This document shows, piece after piece, positions 1 through 8,027 of a stretch of DNA of 64,000 nt (its first letter is position 1; each line of letters opens with the position of its first letter). The stretch covers positions 124,001 through 188,000 of the forward strand of contig NZ_JAJGNJ010000002.1 in the NCBI RefSeq assembly GCF_020781835.1, in the 5' to 3' direction. The stretch comes from Microbacterium testaceum (GTDB lineage Bacteria > Actinomycetota > Actinomycetes > Actinomycetales > Microbacteriaceae). The notes beneath the pieces were generated by a model. It saw only the letters and a program-made list of their open reading frames with translations, had not been told where the DNA came from and searched no databases. Both the position numbers and the translations under genes were made by a program.

Positions 1-1327
1 CGTGAGCGGCGCGCACGATGGCCCGGGCGAGGGGGTGCTCCGAATCGGCCTCGGCGGCTGCGGCCCACCCGAGCACGGCGTCGGGCTCCGCACCGGGTGC
101 GGTCTCGACGGCGATCACGGCGGGCTCGCCGCGGGTGAGCGTTCCGGTCTTGTCGAAGAGCACCGTGTCGACGGTGCGCATGCTCTCCAACGCCAAGCGG
201 TCCTTCACGAGCACACCGCCGCGGGCCGCGCGTTCGGTCGCGATCGACACGACGAGGGGGATCGCGAGCCCGAGGGCGTGCGGGCACGCGATGACGAGGA
301 CCGTGATGGTGCGCACGACGGCGGAATCCGGCATCCCGACGAGGGTCCAGACCACCGCCGTCACCACGGCGGCCCCGAGCGCGAACCAGAACAGCCACGC
401 CGCGGCGCGATCGGCGAGGCGCTGTGCGCGAGAGGTGGACCCCTGCGCCTCGGTGACCAGCTTCTGGATACCGGCGAGGGCGGTGTCATCGCCGACCGCG
501 GTGATCTCGACCCGCACACCGGAGTCGGTGGCCACGGTGCCGGCGACCACGGCGTCGCCCTCGTCGCGGTGCACCGCACGGGACTCGCCCGTGATCATCG
601 ACTCGTCGAACCGTGCCGACCCCTGCACGATCCGGCCGTCGGCGGGGACCCGGCCGCCGGGCCGCACCACCACGACGTCGCCGACGCTCAGCTCGCCCGG
701 GGAGACCGACACGGTGGTGTCGCCCTCGACGCGTTCGGCCTCGTCGGGGAGCAGCGCCGCGAGCGAGTCCAGGGCGGAAGTCGTCTGCGCGAGCGAGCGC
801 ATCTCGATCCAGTGCCCGAGCAGCATGATGACCACCAGCAGCGCGAGCTCCCACCAGAAGTCGAGCTCGTGGTGGAGAAGCCCGAGGCTGGCGCCCCAGG
901 ATGCCAAGAACGCGACGGTGATCGCGAGCGCGATCAGGAGCATCATCCCCGGCGCCCGGCCGCGGACCTCGGAGACCGCCCCGCTGAGGAACGGCGCGCC
1001 GCCCCACGCGTACATGACGGTGCCCAGGACCGGCGACACCCACGGCACCCACGCGGCATCCGGAAGGGTGTAGCCGATCAGGTCGGAGAACATCGCCGAG
1101 AACCCGACGACGGGAACCGCGATGACGAGCATGATCCAGAAGAGCCGCCGGAACCGGGCGACGTGGTCGCCGTGGCCCGAGTGGCCCATGTGCCCGCCGT
1201 GCTGCCCGTGCCCGGACGGCGCGGTGTGCCCGGACGGCGCGGTGTGGTCGTGGTGCGAGTGCTCGTGCGGCTCCGGCGACGCCGGGGTCGTGGCGGCGGA
1301 AGAACCGTGGTGGTCGTGCGAGGTCAT
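1..1327 (-). CDS. copB: Copper/silver P1B-type ATPase, CopB-like, 3' end beyond window
   Basis: Heavy-metal P-type ATPase that pumps copper or silver out of the cytoplasm. About 442 N-terminal residues are visible. Residues 1-55 are a His-rich cytoplasmic tail with many HxxH and GHxGH steps. Then come membrane segments, the actuator TGES (near 246), the ion-site CPH (near 347), the phosphorylation motif DKTGT (near 391) and SEHPLARAI. CPH plus a His-rich tail rather than a GMTCxxC domain is typical of the P1B-3 (CopB) class. The start is supported by AGGAGG seven bases upstream. It follows copA by 19 bp, the last visible gene of the csoR-copZ-copA-copB operon. The nucleotide-binding hinge and last membrane helices lie outside the window. 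Confidence 0.93.
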   Translation of the reverse strand, partial: MTSHDHHGSSAATTPASPEPHEHSHHDHTAPSGHTAPSGHGQHGGHMGHSGHGDHVARFRRLFWIMLVIAVPVVGFSAMFSDLIGYTLPDAAWVPWVSPVLGTVMYAWGGAPFLSGAVSEVRGRAPGMMLLIALAITVAFLASWGASLGLLHHELDFWWELALLVVIMLLGHWIEMRSLAQTTSALDSLAALLPDEAERVEGDTTVSVSPGELSVGDVVVVRPGGRVPADGRIVQGSARFDESMITGESRAVHRDEGDAVVAGTVATDSGVRVEITAVGDDTALAGIQKLVTEAQGSTSRAQRLADRAAAWLFWFALGAAVVTAVVWTLVGMPDSAVVRTITVLVIACPHALGLAIPLVVSIATERAARGGVLVKDRLALESMRTVDTVLFDKTGTLTRGEPAVIAVETAPGAEPDAVLGWAAAAEADSEHPLARAIVRAAH

Positions 1328-1346
1328 GCGATCCTCCTGAGTGATC

Positions 1347-3566
1347 TCAGCGTGCGGCGGACTCGGCCCGGAACCGCCGCAGACGCAGGCTGTTGGTGAC
1401 GACGAACACCGACGACAGGGCCATCGCCGCGGCTGCGACGACGGGGTTGAGCAGACCGGCCATCGCCACGGGGATCGCGGCGACGTTGTAGGCGAAAGCC
1501 CAGAAGAGGTTGCCCTTGATGGTGCCGAGAGTGCGCCGGGCGAGGCGGACGGCGTCGGCGACGACGAGCAGATCGCCCGAGACGACCGTGACGTCGCTCG
1601 CCGCGATCGCGGCATCCGTCCCTCCGCCCATGGCGATTCCGAGGTCGGCGGCGGTGAGGGCGGCGGCGTCGTTGACACCGTCGCCCACCATCGCCACGAC
1701 CCGTCCATCGGTCTGGAGTGACCGCACGACCTCGAGCTTCTGCGCGGGAGTGACCTCGGCCCGGACGTCGTCGATCCCGACCTCGGCGGCGACGCGCGCG
1801 GCGGTCGCGGCGTTGTCGCCCGTGAGCAGCACGGGCCGCAGCCCCAGGCGACGGAACCGCGCGACCGCCTCGGCACTCGTCGACTTCACGGTGTCGGCGA
1901 CGGCGATCGCGCCGAGGTACTGCCCGTCGCGCGCGACCGCAACGATCGTGGCGCGCTCGGCCAGCGCGTCGAGCGAGGACAGAGCGGATGCCGACGGCCC
2001 CACGCTCCACTGGTCGCGCAGCCACGACAGCCGACCGGCGACCACGGCCGAGCCGTCGACCACGCCCTGGACGCCCAGCCCCGCGTGCGCGGCGAACGAC
2101 TCGACGGCCGGGGCGGCGTCCGCGGCGGCCGCGATGGCGCGACCGACCGGGTGTTCCGAGCCGCCCTCGACGGCCGCGGCCACCGCGAGCAGCTCGGCTC
2201 GGTCGACGTCCTCGGCGGGGAGCACGTCGGTCACGGCCATGCGTCCCGTGGTGACGGTCCCGGTCTTGTCGAGCACGATCGTGTCGACGCGACGGGTCTG
2301 CTCGAGCACCTGCGGACCGCGGATCAGGATGCCCAGCTGCGAGCCGCGGCCCGTGCCGACCAGCAGCGCCGTGGGGGTCGCCAGGCCCAGGGCGCACGGG
2401 CACGCGATGATGAGCGTCGCGACCGCCGCCGTGAAGGCGAGCTCCAGAGACCCGCCCGCGACGAGCCAGCCGGCGAACGCCGCGACGGCGAGCAGGATCA
2501 CGACCGGCACGAAGATCGCCGAGACGCGGTCGGCGAGGCGCTGGACCTCGGCCTTGCCGGCCTGCGCCTCCTCCACGAGGCGTCCCATGCGCGCGAGCTC
2601 CGTGTCGGCACCGACGCGGGTGACGTCGACGACGAGGCGGCCACCGACGTTGATCGTCGCGCCGACGACGCGGCTGCCGGGGGCCACCTCGACCGGGACC
2701 GACTCGCCGGTGAGCATGCTGGCATCCACCGCCGAGGTTCCTTCGACGACCAGGCCGTCCGACGGGATCTTCTCGCCGGGGCGCACCACGACGACGTCGC
2801 CGACGACGAGGCTCGCGACCGGGACGGCGTGCTCGCGACCGTCGACGAGCTTCGTCGCGGAGGTGGCGCCGAGGTTCAGCAGGGCCTTCAGGGCGCTCGC
2901 GGAGGCGGTCCGCGCCCGGGCCTCGGCGTAGCGGCCGGCGAGGAGGAACACCGTCACGAGGGCGGCGACCTCGAGGTAGATCTCGTGCGCACCCGCGGTC
3001 GGTGCGCCGAAGAGCGTGAAGCTCATCCTCATGCCCGGCATCCCGGCACCGCCGAAGAACAGGGCGTACAGCGACCACCCGAACGACGCGATGACGCCGA
3101 GGCTGATGAGGGTGTCCATCGTGACGGCGCCGTGGCGGGCGTTGACCGCGGCGGCGCGGTGGAACGGCCACGCGCCCCAGACGGCCACGGGTGCGGTCAG
3201 GGTGAGGGCGAGCCACTGCCAGTTCTCGAACTGCAACGCCGGGACCATCGACAGCACGGCGACGGGAAGCGCGAGCGCCGCGCTGATCAGCAGCCGGCGG
3301 CGCAGGGCGTCGGTCTCGGGGTCGGCTTCGCTCTCGGCCACCTCGGGGGCGGCCGCAGCCGGCACCGCGGCCGCGTACCCCGCGGCCTCGACGACCGCGA
3401 TGAGGTCGGCCGGGTCGAGGCCGTCGCCGCGCACGCGCGCCTTCTCGGTCGCGTAGTTGACGGAGGCCTCGACCCCGGGGAGCTTGTTGAGCTTGCGCTC
3501 GATCCGGGTGGCGCACGAGGCGCACGTCATCCCGGTGATGTCGAGCTCGACGTCGACGGTGCTCAT
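1347..3566 (-). CDS. copA: Cu(+)-exporting P1B-1-type ATPase
   Basis: Membrane Cu(+) exporter of 739 residues, a normal length for CopA with a single metal-binding domain. An N-terminal HMA domain carries GMTCASC (Cys15 and Cys18). It is followed by paired membrane helices, TGES, the CPC motif in [29 protein letters not shown] and the hinge [10 protein letters not shown]. The gene overlaps the chaperone gene upstream by 4 bp (ATGA), and the second copper ATPase gene begins 19 bp after it. Having CPC-type and CPH-type pumps in one operon suggests complementary Cu(+) and Cu(2+)/Ag(+) export. Expression is expected to be relieved by copper through the CsoR gene at the head of the operon. Confidence 0.96.
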   Translation of the reverse strand: MSTVDVELDITGMTCASCATRIERKLNKLPGVEASVNYATEKARVRGDGLDPADLIAVVEAAGYAAAVPAAAAPEVAESEADPETDALRRRLLISAALALPVAVLSMVPALQFENWQWLALTLTAPVAVWGAWPFHRAAAVNARHGAVTMDTLISLGVIASFGWSLYALFFGGAGMPGMRMSFTLFGAPTAGAHEIYLEVAALVTVFLLAGRYAEARARTASASALKALLNLGATSATKLVDGREHAVPVASLVVGDVVVVRPGEKIPSDGLVVEGTSAVDASMLTGESVPVEVAPGSRVVGATINVGGRLVVDVTRVGADTELARMGRLVEEAQAGKAEVQRLADRVSAIFVPVVILLAVAAFAGWLVAGGSLELAFTAAVATLIIACPCALGLATPTALLVGTGRGSQLGILIRGPQVLEQTRRVDTIVLDKTGTVTTGRMAVTDVLPAEDVDRAELLAVAAAVEGGSEHPVGRAIAAAADAAPAVESFAAHAGLGVQGVVDGSAVVAGRLSWLRDQWSVGPSASALSSLDALAERATIVAVARDGQYLGAIAVADTVKSTSAEAVARFRRLGLRPVLLTGDNAATAARVAAEVGIDDVRAEVTPAQKLEVVRSLQTDGRVVAMVGDGVNDAAALTAADLGIAMGGGTDAAIAASDVTVVSGDLLVVADAVRLARRTLGTIKGNLFWAFAYNVAAIPVAMAGLLNPVVAAAAMALSSVFVVTNSLRLRRFRAESAAR

Positions 3567-3865
3567 GCCGGATCGCTCACGAGAGAGTACCCGGCCTCCT
3601 CCACGGCGTCACGCACGAGCGCGGGGTCGATGGGGGCGGTGCTGGCGATCGTGACGCGGGACACGTCGCCCGCGCGCAGGTCGACGGACACCCCCTGCAC
3701 GCCGGCGATCTCGGAGATCTCCTCGGTGACGCTGCGGACGCAGTGCCCGCAGGTCATGCCGGTCACCCCGACCTGCTGGACGACGGCACCCTCGGGGAGG
3801 GGAGTGGATGCCGCGGACGGGCCGCCGCTGATGTCACGCAGGTTGAGCGAGATGCGGTCGTTCAT
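3563..3865 (-). CDS. copZ: Copper chaperone, heavy-metal-associated domain
   Basis: Protein of 100 residues with one HMA fold. GMTCGHC (Cys39 and Cys42) is the Cu(+)-binding loop. It probably delivers copper to the ATPase encoded next, whose start overlaps this stop by 4 bp. It is longer than the usual 68-70 residue CopZ because of an N-terminal extension of about 33 residues rich in Ser, Pro and Gly before the domain; whether that tail is functional cannot be told. A GAGGAGAAC ribosome-binding site precedes the ATG. It lies 17 bp after csoR. Confidence 0.9.
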   Translation of the reverse strand: MNDRISLNLRDISGGPSAASTPLPEGAVVQQVGVTGMTCGHCVRSVTEEISEIAGVQGVSVDLRAGDVSRVTIASTAPIDPALVRDAVEEAGYSLVSDPA

Positions 3866-3882
3866 GGTGTTCTCCTCGGGGG

Positions 3883-4164
3883 TCAGGAACGGACGAGCCG
3901 GGCGATGGCGTCGTTCGCCTCGCGGATCTTGTCGGCGGCCACCTGGCCGCCTTCCGCGCTGGCTTCGGCGACGCAGTGGCTGAGGTGGTCGGACAACAGC
4001 GACAGGGCGACCGTTTCGAGCGCCTTCGTCGCGGCGGAGACCTGGGTGAGGATGTCGATGCAGTACTTGTCCTCGTCGACCATCCGCGCGATTCCGCGCA
4101 CCTGGCCCTCGATGCGCCGCAGGCGCTTCTGCAGGTCGTCCTTGTGTCCGTCGTACCCGTTCAT
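3883..4164 (-). CDS. csoR: Copper-sensing transcriptional repressor CsoR
   Basis: All-helical copper-sensing repressor of the CsoR/RcnR family (DUF156). The metal ligands are visible with the exact family spacing: Cys (in DKYCID), His 25 residues later and Cys four after that (DHLSHC). It represses the operon until Cu(+) binds. I chose ATG 4164 (MNGYDGHK, 93 residues). An in-frame ATG at 4176 would overlap the operator palindrome and leave a purine-rich AGGGGGG tract only one base away, whereas 4164 has the same tract about 13 bases upstream. First gene of the copper operon and therefore autoregulated, by family behaviour. Confidence 0.93.
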   Translation of the reverse strand: MNGYDGHKDDLQKRLRRIEGQVRGIARMVDEDKYCIDILTQVSAATKALETVALSLLSDHLSHCVAEASAEGGQVAADKIREANDAIARLVRS

Positions 4165-4174
4165 GACAGATACC

Positions 4175-4191
4175 ATACCCCCCTAGGGTAT
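4175..4191. promoter_or_regulatory. csoR operator: CsoR operator
   Basis: Pseudo-palindrome ATACCCCCCTAGGGTAT, with arms ATACCC/GGGTAT, immediately in front of csoR. It has the layout of described CsoR sites (ATACCC...GGGTAT). It would cover the -10 region of the minus-strand copper operon promoter. Binding itself is inferred. Confidence 0.8.
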
Positions 4192-4228
4192 GTGCGGGGT
4201 CGTTGAGCGCGGAATCACTCGGATCCGC

Positions 4229-4657
4229 TCACTCCAACGTCGGGGGCAGCACGTAGACGATGTCGGCGCCGTCGCGCTCGTGCTCGACGAAACCCAGACG
4301 TGCGAGCGTCGCGTGCGCCGGGTCGTCGTCCGCCGCGACGCACGCGTAGAGAGGTCGCTCGGGCTCGGCGAGGGTGAGCAACCGCAGCGCCTCCGTCGCG
4401 GAGTCGCGAGACGTCTCGGGGCTCACCGCGAGCAGGGCCTCGCGGTCCCCTTCCACGTCCAGCGTCGCGGCGAGACCGACCACGGTGTCGTCGTCGACGA
4501 TCGCGCGCGCCGTCACCCGGTCGCTGTCCACCCACGCATCGAACGCGGCGCGATCATCGACCTGGCCGCGCGGCCACGTCGATGCGCTCTCGCGGAGCAC
4601 CGCGTACGCGGCGTCCCTGTCGTCGTCACGGAGGTCGCGGAGCTCGATGCGGGTCAT
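4229..4657 (-). CDS. GNAT-like N-acetyltransferase
   Basis: Protein of 142 residues with the general order of a small GNAT enzyme: MTRIELRDLRDDDRDA at the start (first strand and helix), a central acidic part, and a C-terminal strand ARLGFVEHERDGADIVYVL that matches the usual last motif (LGF...). The acetyl-CoA loop (Q/RxxGxG/A) is not clearly recognisable, so the fold assignment is moderate and no substrate can be named. Upstream in-frame codons exist to 4792, but their composition is not protein-like and would run into the neighbouring gene. The gene is separated from csoR's promoter by about 40 bp and is transcribed towards the window start. Confidence 0.6.
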   Translation of the reverse strand: MTRIELRDLRDDDRDAAYAVLRESASTWPRGQVDDRAAFDAWVDSDRVTARAIVDDDTVVGLAATLDVEGDREALLAVSPETSRDSATEALRLLTLAEPERPLYACVAADDDPAHATLARLGFVEHERDGADIVYVLPPTLE

Positions 4658-4718
4658 GCCCGTCACGGTAGCGGGACGAGCCCAGGGAGCGGGATGCCTT
4701 GCGCCGGGCCTGACGCTG

Positions 4719-5123
4719 TCAGTAGAGACCGTGCATGGTGAGCCACAGGTACGCCGAGCGAGCGGTGTCGCGCTCGCGGATCGCCTCCGCAAGCGACTGG
4801 AACAGCTCCTCGCAGTCGCCCTCGCCGGCGCACATCCACCCGCGCAGATTCCGCCGGACGACGAACTCCGTCTGTTTGAGGGTCTCGCGCAGGACGATGT
4901 TGTCCGCCGCGCGGGTGAAGTGGGCGAGCAGAGCGAAACCCGCGTCGACGTATGCGGGCGACGACCTTTCGCGCGCCGCCCGGGCCACCTCGCCGAAGAG
5001 ACGCGCGCCCTCCACGAGGTCCTCGTCGGAACAACGCTGGAGCGCGAGGTGCATCGTCATCGCGATCATGTGCACCGCGTAGTCCCGCATGTCCGCCATC
5101 TCCTGCTCGGCAGGGGTGGTCAC
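4719..5123 (-). CDS. FCD-type effector domain of a GntR regulator (3' half of a frameshifted gene)
   Basis: Encodes 134 residues corresponding to the all-helical C-terminal ligand domain of a FadR/GntR regulator: R/D-rich helix MADMRDYAVHMIAM, a central helix with HFTRAADNIVLR, and a final RSAYLWLTMHGLY. It has no DNA-binding domain. The first half lies in the preceding frame (5120-5335) and overlaps by 4 bp. Reading through with one extra C in the run complementary to 5138-5142 gives EISPHRFTRVTTPAEQ, the usual linker. So this is probably one gene broken by a one-base deletion or sequencing error. As it stands, the second half could still be made by ATGA-coupled translation. Confidence 0.7.
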   Translation of the reverse strand: MTTPAEQEMADMRDYAVHMIAMTMHLALQRCSDEDLVEGARLFGEVARAARERSSPAYVDAGFALLAHFTRAADNIVLRETLKQTEFVVRRNLRGWMCAGEGDCEELFQSLAEAIRERDTARSAYLWLTMHGLY

Positions 5124-5335
5124 GCGCGTGAAGCGGTGGGGGAGATCTCGACCAGGCGGATCGCCGCGAGACGCTGCAGAGCCTCTCGGACGGGCGTGCG
5201 CGAGATGCCCATGTGGGCGGCGAGCTCGACGTCACGGAGGCGGTCTCCGGGGCGGAGGCGACCGTCGACGATCGCCTCGCCGAGGGCGGCGTACGCCTCT
5301 TCGACGAGGGCGGAAGGCCGTCGCCGCTCGTCCAC
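5120..5335 (-). CDS. GntR-family winged-helix DNA-binding half (5' half of a frameshifted gene)
   Basis: Encodes 71 residues that are a nearly complete GntR winged helix: AYAALGEAIVDGRLRPGDRL, then the recognition-helix motif MGISRTPVREALQRL and the start of the wing LVEISP. The reading frame then ends prematurely in TASRA. An intact FadR-type regulator would be about 205 residues; the combined span of 617 bp is one base short of a whole number of codons. GTG start. A palindromic pair lies 11-43 bp upstream. The target is unknown; divergent neighbours offer no obvious pathway. Confidence 0.75.
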   Translation of the reverse strand: MDERRRPSALVEEAYAALGEAIVDGRLRPGDRLRDVELAAHMGISRTPVREALQRLAAIRLVEISPTASRA

Positions 5336-5345
5336 ACGCGGAGTC

Positions 5346-5378
5346 TATGACGCGCGAATATCACACGCGAGCGTCATA
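5346..5378. promoter_or_regulatory. Inverted repeat in front of the GntR gene, candidate autoregulatory site
   Basis: Arms TATGACGC (5346-5353) and GCGTCATA (5371-5378) are perfect complements 17 bp apart, just upstream of the GTG of the broken GntR regulator. Position fits an autoregulatory operator; specificity is inferred only. Confidence 0.4.
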
Positions 5379-5439
5379 TGTGAAGAATTCATAGCTTTCG
5401 TGTCGCGCGAACCGCATTCTCGGCTGTAAAGTGATCGCC

Positions 5440-5514
5440 GTCACGCCTCGCGTGACATATCCGGGGGGATCCGTCGACGCCCGGGCTTCGAGCTTCTGCT
5501 CAGCCCGGGCGTCG
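5440..5514 (+). other. Two strong hairpins in the GntR/cold-shock intergenic region: structured leader or small RNA
   Basis: The 317-bp gap between the divergent GntR and cold-shock genes contains GTCACGC-CTC-GCGTGAC (5440-5456), a tight 7-bp stem. A perfect 13-bp stem with a 14-nt loop follows (5475-5487 with 5502-5514). The TAAAGT at 5427-5432 could be a -10 box firing into them, but I see no good -35. The flanking genes point away from each other, so these are not protein-gene terminators. Either the cold-shock mRNA has a structured leader of about 200 nt, as in classical cspA, or a separate small RNA is made. Confidence 0.45.
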
Positions 5515-5652
5515 TATGGGCTTAAGGGCCAGACGTCCGCCGGTGCCGTGCAACGTTTCTGTCACGGGCCGATGCGCGGCCCTGGTGCCACGCGTTAGCG
5601 TGGGCACTGATCGGCGCGCCCGGCGTCGACAGAAGCGGGAAACGGCACGTCC

Positions 5653-5859
5653 ATGAGCACGCAGGGCACGGTCAAGTGGTTCAACTCGGAGAAGGGTTTC
5701 GGCTTCATCGCGCCCGATGAGGGCGGCCAGGATGTCTTCGCCCACTACAGTGCGATCCAGTCGGGCGGCTACCGCTCGCTCGAGGAGAACCAACGGGTCG
5801 AGTTCGAGATCGCCCAGGGGCCCAAGGGCCTGCAGGCGGAGAACATCCGCCCCCTCTGA
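5653..5859 (+). CDS. Cold-shock protein, CspA family
   Basis: Single cold-shock domain of 68 residues, the standard length. It contains both nucleic-acid-binding motifs, KGFGFI (RNP1) and DVFAHYSAI (RNP2), plus the opening [11 protein letters not shown]. Members bind single-stranded RNA/DNA and act as RNA chaperones. It is monocistronic, followed after 27 bp by the convergent DUF2156 gene. The long upstream region with two hairpins suggests post-transcriptional control, though cold induction cannot be read from sequence. Confidence 0.95.
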   Translation: MSTQGTVKWFNSEKGFGFIAPDEGGQDVFAHYSAIQSGGYRSLEENQRVEFEIAQGPKGLQAENIRPL

Positions 5860-5886
5860 GTCCCAGGACGCGCCCGTCGGACGGCC

Positions 5887-7950
5887 TCACCGCTCCGGTC
5901 GTACCAGTTCGACGCCGGCGGCGGCGAACTGCCGCAGCGTCGCGTGGGGGAGGAACGCGCGCGTCAGCGCGGCACCGATGCGGGTGAGGTCGGCCTCGTC
6001 GCGGAAGAGCAGATACATCGTCTCGTACCTCGGATGGAACTTCTGCTTGAACCGGTGCAGAGAGGCGAAGCCGTAGACGGGCTCAAGCATCGCGGCCATG
6101 CGCCCCTGCAGGTCGGCGATCACGCCGGCATCCGGGGGATACTCGTGCGCGAGCGGGGCCCCCGACAGTGACATCACCTCCGCGCCCTCGGAGGAGAACT
6201 GCTGGGCGGACGACCCGATCAAGTACTCCATGACCGGTCCGAATCCGCCTTCGCGGCGACGCATCAGGTCGAGCGTCCATCCGCGTACGCGTCCCTCGCC
6301 GTAGACGGGAAGCCACGACAGGAAGCCGTCGACGTCGCCGGCGGGGGAGACGGCCAGCGCGACGCGCACCTCCGGATCGGCGGCCTCGTGCAGCGTGCCG
6401 AGGGTGAAGCCCATCTCCGGCAATCCCTTCTCGCCCACCCAGCTCTCGGAGATCGCCCGCAGCTGCTGCCGGATGCCCCACGTCTCGTCGGCGAGGCGCG
6501 AGAGTCGGAACGTCATCCCCTCCCGTTCGGCGCGGTTGAGCGACGTGCGCACCGCGCCCCACGCCTTGCCCGTGAACTGCAGGCCCGGGAGGTCAACGAT
6601 CGTGTCGTCCGCGACCACGATGCTGCGCCATCCTGCGGGAACGGCGGCCCGCGTCGCCTCCCCGGCGCTGAAGAAGCACGGCGCGAGGCCGGCGTCCTCC
6701 GCGCGCTCGACGAACATCCGCACGGTCGCGGCGCGCGTCTCCTCGGGGCCGAGCGGATCGCCCAGCACGAGCGCGACCCCGGACCGGCGCTGGAAGGCCA
6801 CGATCCCGCGGCCGAACCGCGCGTACGACATTCCCTCCCACGTCGTCATCCACGACAGGGTCCCGCCGCCGGTCGCGCGCAGCTCGGCCTTCACGTCGTC
6901 GACGCCCGGGGCCGGCGAGACACCGAGAGACGCCGTGGGACGGGCGCGGAACGCCGCGCGCACGAGCCAGAGGTAGACCAACGCCACCACCCAGGTCGCG
7001 GAAGAGGCGAGGGTGATCGTCAGGTCGATGTCGATGGTTCCCTCGAGGACACCGAGTCCGACCACCAGCACGAGTGTCGCGGCGGTGACGAGGATCAGGG
7101 CGTTCAGGATGCCGTATGCCACCAGCAGTACCCACGCCCACCGGCGTCCCCTCCGCACTCCGGTGGCGACGGCCAGCACCACCACCGAGTTGACGGCCAC
7201 ATCGACCCAGGATCCGGAAACCGGGTCGGACGTGCCGAAGGGTCCCGTGGTGGGACTGACATAGGTGAGGATGTCGAGCGCCCCGAGTCCGCACACGACG
7301 ACGAACGCGATGAGCCGCTGCTCGCGCACCGTCACCCGCTGCGGGCGCAGCGACCGGTCCACGGCGAGCACGAGGGCCACGGCGAGAAGATGCTCGAGAT
7401 CGTTCAGCGACCCCCAATAGAGGAACGTCACCGACAGGACGGCGATCAGCACGGTCCACGCGCGCAGCCGCCACGGCGAGGGCAGGAGCGACACGGCCGC
7501 CGCGAGGCACGCGATGATGCCGGGTGAGGGCCCGACATCGAGCGAAGAGGCCTGGCCCTGTGCCCAGGGCCACGGGAGCAGCGCCGCGAGCCACAGCAGC
7601 GCCGAGGCGAGCAGCACGGCGGCGAGCTGGCCGCCGACGAAGTACGTGACCGCGACGCGCGAGCCGCGGCGGAGCTCCAGGTATCCCATCCCGGTCAGCC
7701 CGACGATGATCGGCGCGTAGAGCCACGGCACCGACACGAAGAACGTCCCGGTGGCGGGGGTCCACCACCGGCCCGCCTCGAGGGCCGGCAGCCCATAGGC
7801 GACGGAGTCGTGCAGCGGTGACGCCGCGAACGGCGACCACAGACCCGCGGATGCCACCCCCACAGCCAGCAGCAGGAGCGCGAGCGCGGCTGTGGCCGGG
7901 AGACGGCGCGCGACGGCGGTGACGCGACGGAAGGTGACTCTCTCCCCCAT
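5887..7950 (-). CDS. Rhomboid-like membrane domain fused to DUF2156 (MprF-type aminoacyl-lipid synthase) domain
   Basis: Protein of 687 residues from ATG 7950; upstream codons would overlap the divergent NagA gene. The N-terminal half has about nine hydrophobic segments. The first six follow a rhomboid pattern: GRWWTPATGTFF in the first loop, a Ser in VGPSPGIIACL and a His in NDLEHLLAVAL. The C-terminal 320 residues match DUF2156, the catalytic domain of MprF-type lysyl/alanyl-phosphatidylglycerol synthases (SWMTTWEGMSYARFGRG, KAWGAVRTSLNRAEREG, PVMEYLIGS, FKQKFHPRYETMYL). Likely role: aminoacylation of a membrane lipid, lowering surface charge. The usual MprF flippase half is replaced by the rhomboid-like half. 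Substrate is unproven. Confidence 0.8.
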   Translation of the reverse strand: MGERVTFRRVTAVARRLPATAALALLLLAVGVASAGLWSPFAASPLHDSVAYGLPALEAGRWWTPATGTFFVSVPWLYAPIIVGLTGMGYLELRRGSRVAVTYFVGGQLAAVLLASALLWLAALLPWPWAQGQASSLDVGPSPGIIACLAAAVSLLPSPWRLRAWTVLIAVLSVTFLYWGSLNDLEHLLAVALVLAVDRSLRPQRVTVREQRLIAFVVVCGLGALDILTYVSPTTGPFGTSDPVSGSWVDVAVNSVVVLAVATGVRRGRRWAWVLLVAYGILNALILVTAATLVLVVGLGVLEGTIDIDLTITLASSATWVVALVYLWLVRAAFRARPTASLGVSPAPGVDDVKAELRATGGGTLSWMTTWEGMSYARFGRGIVAFQRRSGVALVLGDPLGPEETRAATVRMFVERAEDAGLAPCFFSAGEATRAAVPAGWRSIVVADDTIVDLPGLQFTGKAWGAVRTSLNRAEREGMTFRLSRLADETWGIRQQLRAISESWVGEKGLPEMGFTLGTLHEAADPEVRVALAVSPAGDVDGFLSWLPVYGEGRVRGWTLDLMRRREGGFGPVMEYLIGSSAQQFSSEGAEVMSLSGAPLAHEYPPDAGVIADLQGRMAAMLEPVYGFASLHRFKQKFHPRYETMYLLFRDEADLTRIGAALTRAFLPHATLRQFAAAGVELVRPER

Positions 7951-8027
7951 GCCGCTCACGATATCGGGCGGCGTCGCCGAGGTGTTCCGCCGCGGTGTCG
8001 CGGCAGCGGCGCAGGACAATGGAGTCG

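Noticed and set aside
4174..4176. ATG 4176 as csoR start
   Set aside because: It overlaps the operator palindrome and leaves one base to the purine tract; ATG 4164 is more plausible.
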